Source: an uncultured Pirellulaceae bacterium
GTDB lineage: Bacteria; Planctomycetota; Planctomycetia; Pirellulales; Pirellulaceae
Direction: 5' to 3'
Assembly: GCA_938091115.1 (NCBI GenBank)
Contig: CALKNI010000014.1
Location: 1 to 49,913, forward strand
DNA length: 49,913 nt
In this document: piece by piece, positions 1 to 8,028 of the stretch
Layout: each line of letters opens with the position of its first letter
Numbering within the stretch: the first letter of the stretch is position 1
Translations under genes and position numbers: made by a program
The notes under the pieces: generated by a model
Seen by the model: only the letters and a program-made list of their open reading frames with translations
Databases searched by the model: none
What the model was told of the DNA's origin: nothing

Positions 1-513
1 GTTGATCGGCTGTGATTCTTGATGTTATTTGGTTCTAGCTGGTTTCGAGATTCGCATAATAGCGAGGGTTTTCTAAAAGCCTTTTTGATGCGGTTGCGGA
101 AAATTTCCCGGGAACGCTGGCAGGGGGTAATTCTGTTCAAAGAGAGAGTTAGAAAACTGAATTTGGAAAATTGAACGGGCGCGTTCTAGGAGTGGTTTTC
201 CTTTGTGAAATCCGCGCGTGTTGCCTGCGAGTGGAGTCCCATCCGGATCCGCCCGTTTAACAAGCTCTTCAGTTGCTAGTTTTGTTAAATACTCGCTTAA
301 AACTGACCGCTTTTTGGGAGACGGAAATAAGCAGAGTCATGTTTACAAGGACCAATTAGGTTGTAAACTTTGTGCTGCGGTCTGCCGCGGGCTGGGTCTG
401 TTCTACCCTGTTGAATCCCTGTTCAGGGGGCCGCCAAAGCGTCAGATATGACAAGTTTTTTAGGGCAGAATCAATTGTCTCGCACGAGCATCATGTGAGA
501 AAGGAAATAGCAG
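1..513. other. Intergenic, no gene seen
   Basis: No frame here gives a recognisable protein. A 77-codon open frame at 218-451 has no family resemblance and no convincing ribosome site. The stretch presumably carries the promoter of the gene starting at 514, but I cannot point to a specific box. Confidence 0.5.
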
Positions 514-1833
514 ATGGATTTTTCTAACCGGCTTCGGTCGTGTTTATCGTTGTTGGTCTTTTTAATGTTTGTCACCCCCGCGATATTGTGGGCTGACGAT
601 TGGGGGCATTGGCGGGGGCCTATAGGCAATGGCGTCTCTACGGAAGCGACTCCGCCCACAGAGTGGAGCGATACAAAGAATGTAAAATGGAAGGTTTCCA
701 TTGAGGGGAAAGGATCAGGTTCCCCGGTCGTTTGGGGGGATCGCGTTTTCGTCGTGACGGCCTTGTCGACAGAAGCTCCATCGCGGGGATCGGATGAATC
801 GTCGGGTCGTCGGGGTAGAGGTAGCGCTCCTTTAACCCGAACGGATTTTCAAATCCTTTGTTTCGACCGTGCCACAGGCGAAAAAATTTGGCAGCAAACT
901 GCCGTCACAGCGACACCCCATCAGGGCGTCCATTCGACCAACAATTTTGCTTCGGCCTCGCCATGCACAGATGGACAACATGTTTACGCGTTTTTTGGTT
1001 CAAGGGGTCTCTACTGCTACACCATGGATGGGCAGCCGGTATGGAAGCGGGATGATTTTGGAAAAATGGAGACACGAAACGCATTTGGTGAGGGCAGCTC
1101 CCCTACGATCTCGGGGTCGAAGATCATTGTGCCGTGGGATCATGACGGCCCGTCGGCGCTTTACGCGCTGGATAAGTTGACTGGTAAAACCATTTGGAAG
1201 ACCAAGCGAGATGAACCCACGAACTGGTCCACGCCACTGATTGTAGAGAATGGTGGCCAGAAGCAGATCGTAATGAACGGGCAAAATTACGCGCGTGGTT
1301 ATGATTTTGAGTCAGGTGAAGAACTCTGGCGCTGTGGCGGTCAGACACAACGTCCCTGCGCATCGGCCGTTCACCATGATGGAATGGTTTATGTGGGAAG
1401 CGGATTTCGTGGCTCTTTCTTGGGTGCTTTTCGCGCCGACAGCAAGGGAGACATTGGTGATACAAAGAATGTTGTTTGGTCGGTTAATAGGGATACTCCC
1501 GACATCGCATCGCCTCTCTTAAGTGAAGGTCGAATTTATTTTCACAAAGGAAAGTCCGGTGTCCTGTCATGTTTAGATGCAAAGACGGGTGAACCATTTT
1601 TTTCGGCAACGCGAGTGCCAGGTCTTTCCAGTATCTACGCTTCTCCTGTTGCAGCTGGAGGCTATGTTTTTTTAACTGGACGCAGTGGTCGGACGGTGGT
1701 CCTCAAAGACGGCGAAAAATTTGAAGTGGTGGCGTCCAATTCTGTTGGTGAAACGGTTGATGCGACACCGGCTCCTGTAGGGAAGCAACTGTTTATTCGC
1801 GGTGAGAAGCATCTCTTCTGCATCGAAGAGTGA
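514..1833 (+). CDS. Secreted PQQ-type beta-propeller repeat protein
   Basis: 439 residues. The N-terminus (about 1-27) is a signal peptide, with positive residues, a Leu/Val/Phe core and an Ala-Asp-Asp junction, so the protein should be exported. The mature part has repeated blades of the PQQ-like (pyrrolo-quinoline quinone type) propeller, seen as Gly-x-x-x-Trp corners: GEKIW near 123, GQPVW near 173, GKTIW near 224 and GEELW near 268. Proteins of this kind are abundant in planctomycetes. Most lack the true dehydrogenase active site and their substrates are unknown, so I would not call it an enzyme. A low-complexity Gly/Arg/Ser loop lies near 90-107. The ATG at 514 follows an AGGAAA stretch at suitable distance. 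It appears to be a single-gene unit. Confidence 0.9.
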   Translation: MDFSNRLRSCLSLLVFLMFVTPAILWADDWGHWRGPIGNGVSTEATPPTEWSDTKNVKWKVSIEGKGSGSPVVWGDRVFVVTALSTEAPSRGSDESSGRRGRGSAPLTRTDFQILCFDRATGEKIWQQTAVTATPHQGVHSTNNFASASPCTDGQHVYAFFGSRGLYCYTMDGQPVWKRDDFGKMETRNAFGEGSSPTISGSKIIVPWDHDGPSALYALDKLTGKTIWKTKRDEPTNWSTPLIVENGGQKQIVMNGQNYARGYDFESGEELWRCGGQTQRPCASAVHHDGMVYVGSGFRGSFLGAFRADSKGDIGDTKNVVWSVNRDTPDIASPLLSEGRIYFHKGKSGVLSCLDAKTGEPFFSATRVPGLSSIYASPVAAGGYVFLTGRSGRTVVLKDGEKFEVVASNSVGETVDATPAPVGKQLFIRGEKHLFCIEE

Positions 1834-2462
1834 AATTCTTACCTATATTCGATCTTCAAATAATCGTATGCGTCGCTGTGCGACTTTCCTGTTCTCGCGA
1901 TAAAACTTTCTGATGTTGCATTTCGTGACATGAGGCTTAAGTGACTTGCCAACGTCTTGGGTATTGCCTTCCTCCGCCATCCCTACAGTCATTCAGCCAA
2001 TCATGGCTCGATAAATCTCAGAGTTTTGCATGCGGTCAACATTCGTGAATCGTTTCGTTGGTAATCCTTTAACTCGAATGCGTGGATTAAATATTTCATG
2101 CTGGAGCTGAGCAGGTCGAAGCTGCCTTTAATGTTATCGAGGTGCAGAATAACAGAGAACGATTTCACCCTTATTTGAACTACTAACTTCCACTCAACTA
2201 TGAAGCAACAAGCAACGGAACTTAGTATGATCAGACTCAGGAAATTGATGTCCACAGGAAACAGTCCAAAACAAAGGTGGTTAGTTCGGTTCAATAGCTT
2301 CCCGTTTCCAAGATTTCGTCAGTTGGTTCTGGTCCTTCCAAGGCGATTTTGATATGCCGATTAAAACGATTGTCTTCCGCAACGGTATGGTGTTTCGCTA
2401 AACTTTCAAGTTGTCCAGTGTTGGTGATTTACGGGACTTGTATCACAAACTAGAGTAACTGG
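1834..2462. other. Intergenic with decayed IS fragment
   Basis: About 630 bases without an intact gene. A small GTCGC/GCGAC hairpin at 1872-1884 followed by a short T-rich stretch could weakly terminate the gene ending at 1833. The IS3-type fragment at 2109-2222 is listed separately. Nothing else is recognisable. Confidence 0.5.
2109..2222 (+). pseudogene. Remnant of IS3-family transposase C-terminus
   Basis: Read from 2109, the frame contains F-N-V-I-E-V-x-N-N-R-E-R-F-H and then L-N-Y, a stop, L-P-L-N-Y-E. This follows the end of IS3-family OrfB transposases (F-x-Y-I-E-x-x-Y-N-R-x-R-x-H-x-x-L-G-Y-x-S-P-x-x-Y/F-E). An in-frame TAA interrupts the match at the Gly-Tyr-x-Ser-Pro position and another stop lies just upstream, so only a dead fragment remains. 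It is short, so the family call rests on motif order alone. A second IS3-type remnant lies on the other side of the efflux genes at 7560-7952. Confidence 0.45.
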
Positions 2463-3749
2463 ATGTTTCGTATTTACCTTCAAATCGCCTTTCCGTTCGT
2501 GCTCTCATGCGCTGAGGTTGCATTTGGCAATCCATTATTGGCCCAGGAGATGAAACCGGTGGTAGTTGCTGCCGTCATCGAAGCCGAAGTCCGCGCAGGC
2601 CAGAGTGTTGTTGGCACCGTTAAGCCACTTCGAACCAGTCGGATCGGCAGCGCTCTTGATGGGCGAGTCCATCAATTCCTCGTAGATGAAGGCCAGATGA
2701 TTCGCAAAGGGCAGACTTTGGCCCAGCTTAGAACAAAAACACTCGAGATCGAACAGGCCGCTGCTACCGCCGAACATCAACTGGCTCTAAGTCGTTTGTC
2801 CGAGCTGGAAAATGGCTCAAGACCTGAGGACATTGCGGAGGCTGATGCCATCATGCAAGCCGCTACAGCGGCCGCAAAAAATGCAGACTCTCGGCTGGAG
2901 CGAATGGAATCCTTGGCGCGAGGATCTGCATCCAGCTTGGGAGAACTAGATGACGCGAAAGAACGCGCCGACGCCGCAAGGTATGCACTCAAAGCGGCCC
3001 AGGCTTTATTGGAGCGGATTAAAGAAGGCCCTCGAAAAGAAACGATCGCGCAGGCCGAAGCTCAAGTTGAATTGCAAAAACAAAAGCTCGAGCTAATTAA
3101 AGACCGGGTGAATAAGTCAACGATTATCGCCCCATTCGACGGGTTTGTCTCAGCTGAATTTACAGAAGAAGGCGCATGGATTAATCGTGGTGATCCCGTT
3201 GTTGAAATCATTCAAATGGATGAAGTAGAGATTCTTGCACCAGTCACGGCTGAAACGATTGTTGGACTTCGCAAAGGAGACGTTCTTCGCATTGAGTTTC
3301 CTGAGATTCCAAACCAAATCTTGACTGGAAAAGTTGACCGAATCGTGCCGGTGGCTGCCGCTCAAGCTAGAACCTATCCGGTTTATTTGCGATTAAAAAA
3401 TAAAATTGAAAACGAAACTCCAATGCTCCTTGCCGGAATGCTGGCTCGGGTGGATGTTCCCGTCGGCCAGCGAAAAAAACTTCCGTTGGTTCCCAAGGAT
3501 GCGTTGGTGCTTAACGGAAAAGATCGGTCGGTTTTTGTCGTTGATTTCGGCAAGAGTGACAGTTCAAACGAGTCGGCCAAAGGAGTCGTTCGCAAGGTTT
3601 CAGTCGAACTTGGAGTCGCCATGGATGATCGAATTCAAGTGATTGGGGAAATCAAAGTTGGCGACTTTGTTGTTGTTGAGGGAAATGAACGACTCGTTCC
3701 CAACTCGCAAGTAAAAATAGTTAATGGCAAGAAATCGGAGAATCAATGA
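2463..3749 (+). CDS. RND efflux periplasmic adaptor (HlyD/MFP family)
   Basis: 428 residues. A signal sequence (about 1-28) is followed by a first lipoyl half around 65-90 (V-D-E-G-x-x-I-x-K-G-Q-x-L-A-Q-L). An Ala/Glu/Lys-rich alpha-helical hairpin follows at about 93-215, then the second lipoyl half (I-I-A-P-F-D-G-F-V near 221-229) and beta-barrel and membrane-proximal domains. This is the standard adaptor layout that links an inner-membrane RND pump to an outer-membrane channel. The next gene is the pump itself, 249 bases downstream. No TolC-type outer-membrane factor is in the window, so that partner must lie elsewhere. The substrate cannot be read from sequence. The ribosome site before 2463 is weak. 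Confidence 0.9.
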   Translation: MFRIYLQIAFPFVLSCAEVAFGNPLLAQEMKPVVVAAVIEAEVRAGQSVVGTVKPLRTSRIGSALDGRVHQFLVDEGQMIRKGQTLAQLRTKTLEIEQAAATAEHQLALSRLSELENGSRPEDIAEADAIMQAATAAAKNADSRLERMESLARGSASSLGELDDAKERADAARYALKAAQALLERIKEGPRKETIAQAEAQVELQKQKLELIKDRVNKSTIIAPFDGFVSAEFTEEGAWINRGDPVVEIIQMDEVEILAPVTAETIVGLRKGDVLRIEFPEIPNQILTGKVDRIVPVAAAQARTYPVYLRLKNKIENETPMLLAGMLARVDVPVGQRKKLPLVPKDALVLNGKDRSVFVVDFGKSDSSNESAKGVVRKVSVELGVAMDDRIQVIGEIKVGDFVVVEGNERLVPNSQVKIVNGKKSENQ

Positions 3750-3916
3750 TCGGTTGTCCGTTTAGATTGCTACATCAATAAATCAAAATCAACCTAATTC
3801 CTTTACCTCAGAAAGCAGCGGTTCGATGGCGGATGAGGGGAAAGCGATACAATGCGAATTGCCATAAGTTAGCCACTGCCAAATTAACCACCTCCGACGC
3901 TTTGCGTAGAACTTTC

Positions 3917-3941
3917 CCGTGCTGGGGAGAATCCAGCACGG
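3917..3941. promoter_or_regulatory. Perfect hairpin between adaptor and pump genes
   Basis: CCGTGCTGG (3917-3925) pairs perfectly with CCAGCACGG (3933-3941) around a 7-base loop. No T-run follows on either strand, so it is not a standard intrinsic terminator. It lies in the unusually long 249-base spacer between the two efflux genes and could act as an mRNA processing or stability element or a protein site. Confidence 0.45.
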
Positions 3942-3998
3942 CTGTAGTGTCTTCGACGTGTTGCGTCCCTAATTTCATATTTTCAATCAAGCGCCCAA

Positions 3999-6900
3999 AT
4001 GAAGATTTTTGAATCATTTATCCGAAATCCAGTCAAGGTTTCGGTCGGTGCATTGATCGTTGTGCTCTTCGGCTCTATCTCATTGGTCACGATGCCAAAG
4101 CAGCTGATCCCAGCTGTTCAAAATCCAATTCTCTCAGTTGAAACACGCTGGCCCGGAGCAAGTCCTCAGGAAATTGAGCGGGAGATCGTTCAAGAGCAGG
4201 AAGAACAACTTGCGGCGATCGAAGGTCTGGTCAAGATGACTTCGCGGTGTCGCGATTCGTCAGCTGACATCACATTGGAATTCGCAGTTGGCACTGACAT
4301 CGAAGACGCCATGATGCGAGTCAATACGCGTCTGCAACAAGTTCGTGAATACCCCATTAATGCGAACGAACCTGTGATTGAAGCATCCGATGTCACGGAT
4401 AGTCCTATCGCTCGATTTGCTTTGACCTCTCGGCCACCGACAGTCGAAAAGATTCAGGCTTTTCAAAACACTCATCCAGAGCTTGCTAAAGTGCTTGAGT
4501 CATCACGGCGAGCGGGTAACACAGGCCTACGCGTCTTTCGACTAACGCAAATTTACGAACAGCTGGGCGACCAACATCCTGAATTGAAGGAACTGCTTCC
4601 TGCTGAAGTTGACCTTCAGGATGTTCGCAAAATTTCGGAAGACCTGATCGAGCCGCAGTTCGAGCGAGTCCCCGGTGTTTCCGAAGCAGATACTTACGGA
4701 GGCCAGGAAGAGGAACTGCAGGTCATCGTCGATCCGGAACGGCTTGCCGCGCGTCAACTGACGATCGCTGATGTTCGGGTTGCGCTCGGTGGTCAGAACA
4801 AAGACACTTCAGCCGGCAACGTTTGGGAAGGCAAAAGACGCTGGGTCGTCCGCACGCTTGGGCAATTTCGCGATCCAGAGCATGTAAAGCAGCAAGTCCT
4901 TGCGATTGAAGACGGAATCCCGGTTTATGTCCGGGATGTCGCTGAGGTTCGGTTGGCCTACAAGAAACAGGAAAGCATTTCGCGGCGATATGGCATCGCC
5001 AGTAATGGGCTTAGTATACGAAGGACTTCGGGTGCTAACGTTCTCGAAGTGATGAGCGGCGTTCAAAAAGTGACCGAGGATTTGAACAACGGATTATTGA
5101 AACGTTTAGATCTAGAGCTTTTTCAGTACTACGACGAAACGGAATATATTCAATCGGCAATCAAAATTGTTCAGCAAAACATCTTTGTCGGCGGTGCTCT
5201 GACGATCATCGTATTGTTGATGTTTCTGCATCTAGGCCGGCGAACGTTGCTTGCCGTGCCATTGATTGCAGGTAGCGCCGTCGCATGTGTTTTTGTGTCG
5301 CCGTGGTTTTTTCTTGTCACTTTGGGATTAACTCTAGGTGTGGGATTTTGGTTTGGTCGTGGAGCCTTGATTGTCGGACTTGCGATTCCAGTTAGCATTA
5401 TTGGAACGTTTCTGATGCTCGGTTTGATGGGGCGTTCGCTGAACGTGATTAGTCTTGCTGGGCTCGCTTTTGCAGTGGGGATGCTCGTAGACAATGCGGT
5501 GGTCGTGCTGGAGAACATCTATCGTCGACGCCAAAGTGGAGAGAATGCCTTTCAGGCCGCATCCGAAGGGACCAAGGAGGTTGCCGGCGCGGTGATTGCA
5601 TCGACGCTCACGACAATTGCCGTTTTCATTCCGGTGCTCTTTGTTCAAGAGACTTCTGGGCAACTTTTTCGCGATATCGCACTGGCCATCAGTTGCGCCG
5701 TTGGCTTGTCACTGATTGTCTCCTTCACGATGATTCCGACGGCAGCAGCACGGTTGATTGCCAGAGGCTCGTTTGTCGACAACGGTGATTCTTCAGGCAC
5801 TCATCCAGATGGTGATGGACCTGACATTGACGAAAAGGTTACGCGCCGACCTCAATTTTCCGATGCCGGGCCAATCGTGTGTTTAATTCACCGATTTGGA
5901 GTTGGACTCTCTGATGGCGTTACCAATTTGAATCGGTGGATCCTGGCAAGTTCTGTGAGATCCGGTGCGCTAATCGTTTTAATGGTGACGATGTCGATCG
6001 GAATCTCTTATTTGCTTTGGCCAAAAGTTGAATACCTGCCTTCGGGCAATCGAAATTTTGTGTTTTGCAGTCTTTCACCTCCTCCGGGTTACAACATCAA
6101 ACAATTGATGGCCATGGGAGAGAAACTGGAAAAAGATCTCGAACCTTATTGGAACGTCGATGCGGATGATTCGGAGCTCGAATATCCCCCAATCGACTAT
6201 TACTTTTACTCAGTCCGCGGCACATCCGTTTTCATGGGATTTCGAACCAAAGATGAAGCGCGGGTTCGAGAATTGATTCCGTTGGCCAAAAAGACTGGCT
6301 CACAGTTTCCGGGAACGCGCGCAATCGCGAAACAATCCAGTTTGTTTGAACGTGGATTGAGCAGTGGACGTACAATCGATGTTGAGATCACGGGTGGTGA
6401 TTTAAATAAATTGATTGCAGTTGGCCGCCGGGTTCTTGGCGACGTCAAAGCAATGATTCCCGAAGCGCAGGCACAGCCTAAGCCGAGTCTCGATCTTTCC
6501 AGTCCGGAAATTCACGTTCAGCCGAAATTGGTCGAGTCGTCTGAGATGGGAATCAGTGCAGCGGAACTTGGATACACCATTGACGCGTTTGTCGATGGCG
6601 CTTATGCCGGCGACTATTTTGTCGATGGAGACAAAATCGACTTGACGATTGTCGGAAAAAATTCCTTTGGTAGTCGTACCCAAAACGTGTTGTCATTGCC
6701 GGTCGCCACAAGAGCAGGACAAGTTGTACCACTTTCTGCCTTGGCTGAGATCGAATATAGCAGCGGCCCTGAAGCGATCTATCGGCGCGAAAAATTGCGT
6801 GCGATCACCATTTCAGTGACGCCACCGTTAACCATGCCGCTTGAAGAAGCAATGGAAATTATCGATAAGCAAATCGTTGGGAAGTTGCATGATGAAGGAT

Positions 6901-7547
6901 TACTGGACGGCGATACGATGGTCTCGCTTTCGGGAACGGCCGACAAGCTTCGCCAGGCATGGGAGGCCCTTCGATTGAATCTGTTGCTGGCGTTGGTCAT
7001 TACGTATTTATTAATGGCCGCGCTGTTCGAATCATGGTTGTATCCATTCGTAATTTTGTTCAGCGTTCCGCTCGGAGCGGTAGGCGGAGTGCTGGGTTTA
7101 TGGGTGCTCAATTTCTTTGTCTATCAGCCGCTAGATGTGCTGACGATGCTTGGCTTTGTGATTTTGATTGGTACCGTTGTCAACAATGCGATCCTGATAG
7201 TCCATCAATCATTGCACTATTTGCGTGACGGGATGTCGGCACGTGAAGCTGTACCTGCGAGCGTGCGAAAGCGAATCCGCCCGATTTTTATTACGACAAC
7301 AACTACGGTCCTTGGATTATTGCCATTGGTCGTTTTCCCCGGTGCTGGCAGCGAACTTTACCGTGGTCTTGGTTCGGTTGTTCTTGGCGGTTTGATAGTC
7401 TCTACGGTTTTTACTCTGTTTCTTGTTCCTGCGGTGTTCATTCTGGTAATGGAGATAAAAGAATCGGTGCTGAGCGCCTTCCGGTCCAGTGATGCGATGC
7501 TAACTCTGCCGACAACTGCACCCATTGAACCAAGCCAATCGAATTGA
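3999..7547 (+). CDS. RND efflux pump, inner-membrane permease (HAE-1 like)
   Basis: 1182 residues, longer than the usual 1020-1060 of this family. The first membrane helix is at about 13-31, followed by porter subdomains, a block of helices, a second porter half and C-terminal helices from about 990. The proton-relay helix reads G-M-L-V-D-N-A-V-V-V-L-E-N near 494-506, with Asp 498 kept and Asn at the second acidic position, a known variant. Two extra segments explain the length. One is about 57 residues in the first porter subdomain (148-205, charged, helical). The other is about 40 hydrophobic residues (416-455) between the usual second and third helices, enough for one or two added membrane passes. 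The substrate is unknown. The ATG at 3999 has a weak ribosome site; a start a few codons away is possible. Confidence 0.93.
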   Translation: MKIFESFIRNPVKVSVGALIVVLFGSISLVTMPKQLIPAVQNPILSVETRWPGASPQEIEREIVQEQEEQLAAIEGLVKMTSRCRDSSADITLEFAVGTDIEDAMMRVNTRLQQVREYPINANEPVIEASDVTDSPIARFALTSRPPTVEKIQAFQNTHPELAKVLESSRRAGNTGLRVFRLTQIYEQLGDQHPELKELLPAEVDLQDVRKISEDLIEPQFERVPGVSEADTYGGQEEELQVIVDPERLAARQLTIADVRVALGGQNKDTSAGNVWEGKRRWVVRTLGQFRDPEHVKQQVLAIEDGIPVYVRDVAEVRLAYKKQESISRRYGIASNGLSIRRTSGANVLEVMSGVQKVTEDLNNGLLKRLDLELFQYYDETEYIQSAIKIVQQNIFVGGALTIIVLLMFLHLGRRTLLAVPLIAGSAVACVFVSPWFFLVTLGLTLGVGFWFGRGALIVGLAIPVSIIGTFLMLGLMGRSLNVISLAGLAFAVGMLVDNAVVVLENIYRRRQSGENAFQAASEGTKEVAGAVIASTLTTIAVFIPVLFVQETSGQLFRDIALAISCAVGLSLIVSFTMIPTAAARLIARGSFVDNGDSSGTHPDGDGPDIDEKVTRRPQFSDAGPIVCLIHRFGVGLSDGVTNLNRWILASSVRSGALIVLMVTMSIGISYLLWPKVEYLPSGNRNFVFCSLSPPPGYNIKQLMAMGEKLEKDLEPYWNVDADDSELEYPPIDYYFYSVRGTSVFMGFRTKDEARVRELIPLAKKTGSQFPGTRAIAKQSSLFERGLSSGRTIDVEITGGDLNKLIAVGRRVLGDVKAMIPEAQAQPKPSLDLSSPEIHVQPKLVESSEMGISAAELGYTIDAFVDGAYAGDYFVDGDKIDLTIVGKNSFGSRTQNVLSLPVATRAGQVVPLSALAEIEYSSGPEAIYRREKLRAITISVTPPLTMPLEEAMEIIDKQIVGKLHDEGLLDGDTMVSLSGTADKLRQAWEALRLNLLLALVITYLLMAALFESWLYPFVILFSVPLGAVGGVLGLWVLNFFVYQPLDVLTMLGFVILIGTVVNNAILIVHQSLHYLRDGMSAREAVPASVRKRIRPIFITTTTTVLGLLPLVVFPGAGSELYRGLGSVVLGGLIVSTVFTLFLVPAVFILVMEIKESVLSAFRSSDAMLTLPTTAPIEPSQSN

Positions 7548-7559
7548 GTCGGCGCACGA

Positions 7560-7952
7560 AAAAAGCCCGGCCAAAATCATAACGCCAACCATGATCTCGT
7601 CGTTGAGTTCGCAAGTGAATAAAGCGACCGACGGACTATCACAATCTTCGTCGTTTCGGTTGGGTTTTTGGAGTTTGAGTTCTTTTTGACGCCAAAGACG
7701 TTCAACGCGTTTGTGTTTTACTTTCCAGCTTTCCCGATGAAGTAATGCAGTTACACAGCAGTATCCGAATCTTTCATTATCGGTCGCAAAGTTTACAATC
7801 CGTTTCAAAATTCTCTGCCCGTTGTCCGCCACACGGCGTTGCTACGGCTAAATCGAACGAGGCTGCCCGATCGTTGGACCATTCGCCGTCTCAATCTCGG
7901 CGATTCGAGGTTTCTCAATGATCTGCTCGGCTAGATAACGTTTTCGTCCCAT
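7560..7952 (-). pseudogene. Decayed IS3-family element (fused orfA/orfB remnant)
   Basis: Read on the minus strand from an ATG at 7952, the frame begins K-R-Y-L-A-E-Q-I-I-E-K, the typical start of IS3-type OrfA. It runs through A-N-G-P-T-I-G and then jumps to G-Q-P-R-S, which resembles the start of OrfB. After two in-frame stops it continues with F-A-T-D-N-E-R-F-G-Y, A-L-L-H-R-E-S-W and K-R-V-E-R-L-W-R, a textbook OrfB N-terminal region. The rest of orfA (the recognition helix) and the whole DDE catalytic core are missing. It is therefore a deletion derivative that cannot transpose. Gaps 7548-7559 and 7953-8028 hold nothing else I recognise. Confidence 0.8.
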
Positions 7953-8028
7953 TGCGTTCACGCTTTAAAGAGTCCAATTTCTATTGTGGAATCGTTCTCG
8001 AGGGGCAGGTCAGTTCGTTCTCCATTTT

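Noticed and set aside
218..451. 77-codon frame at the window start
   Set aside because: No recognisable motif and no ribosome site.
1872..1884. Hairpin after the PQQ-propeller gene as terminator
   Set aside because: Only five pairs and a broken T stretch; too weak to list as a terminator.
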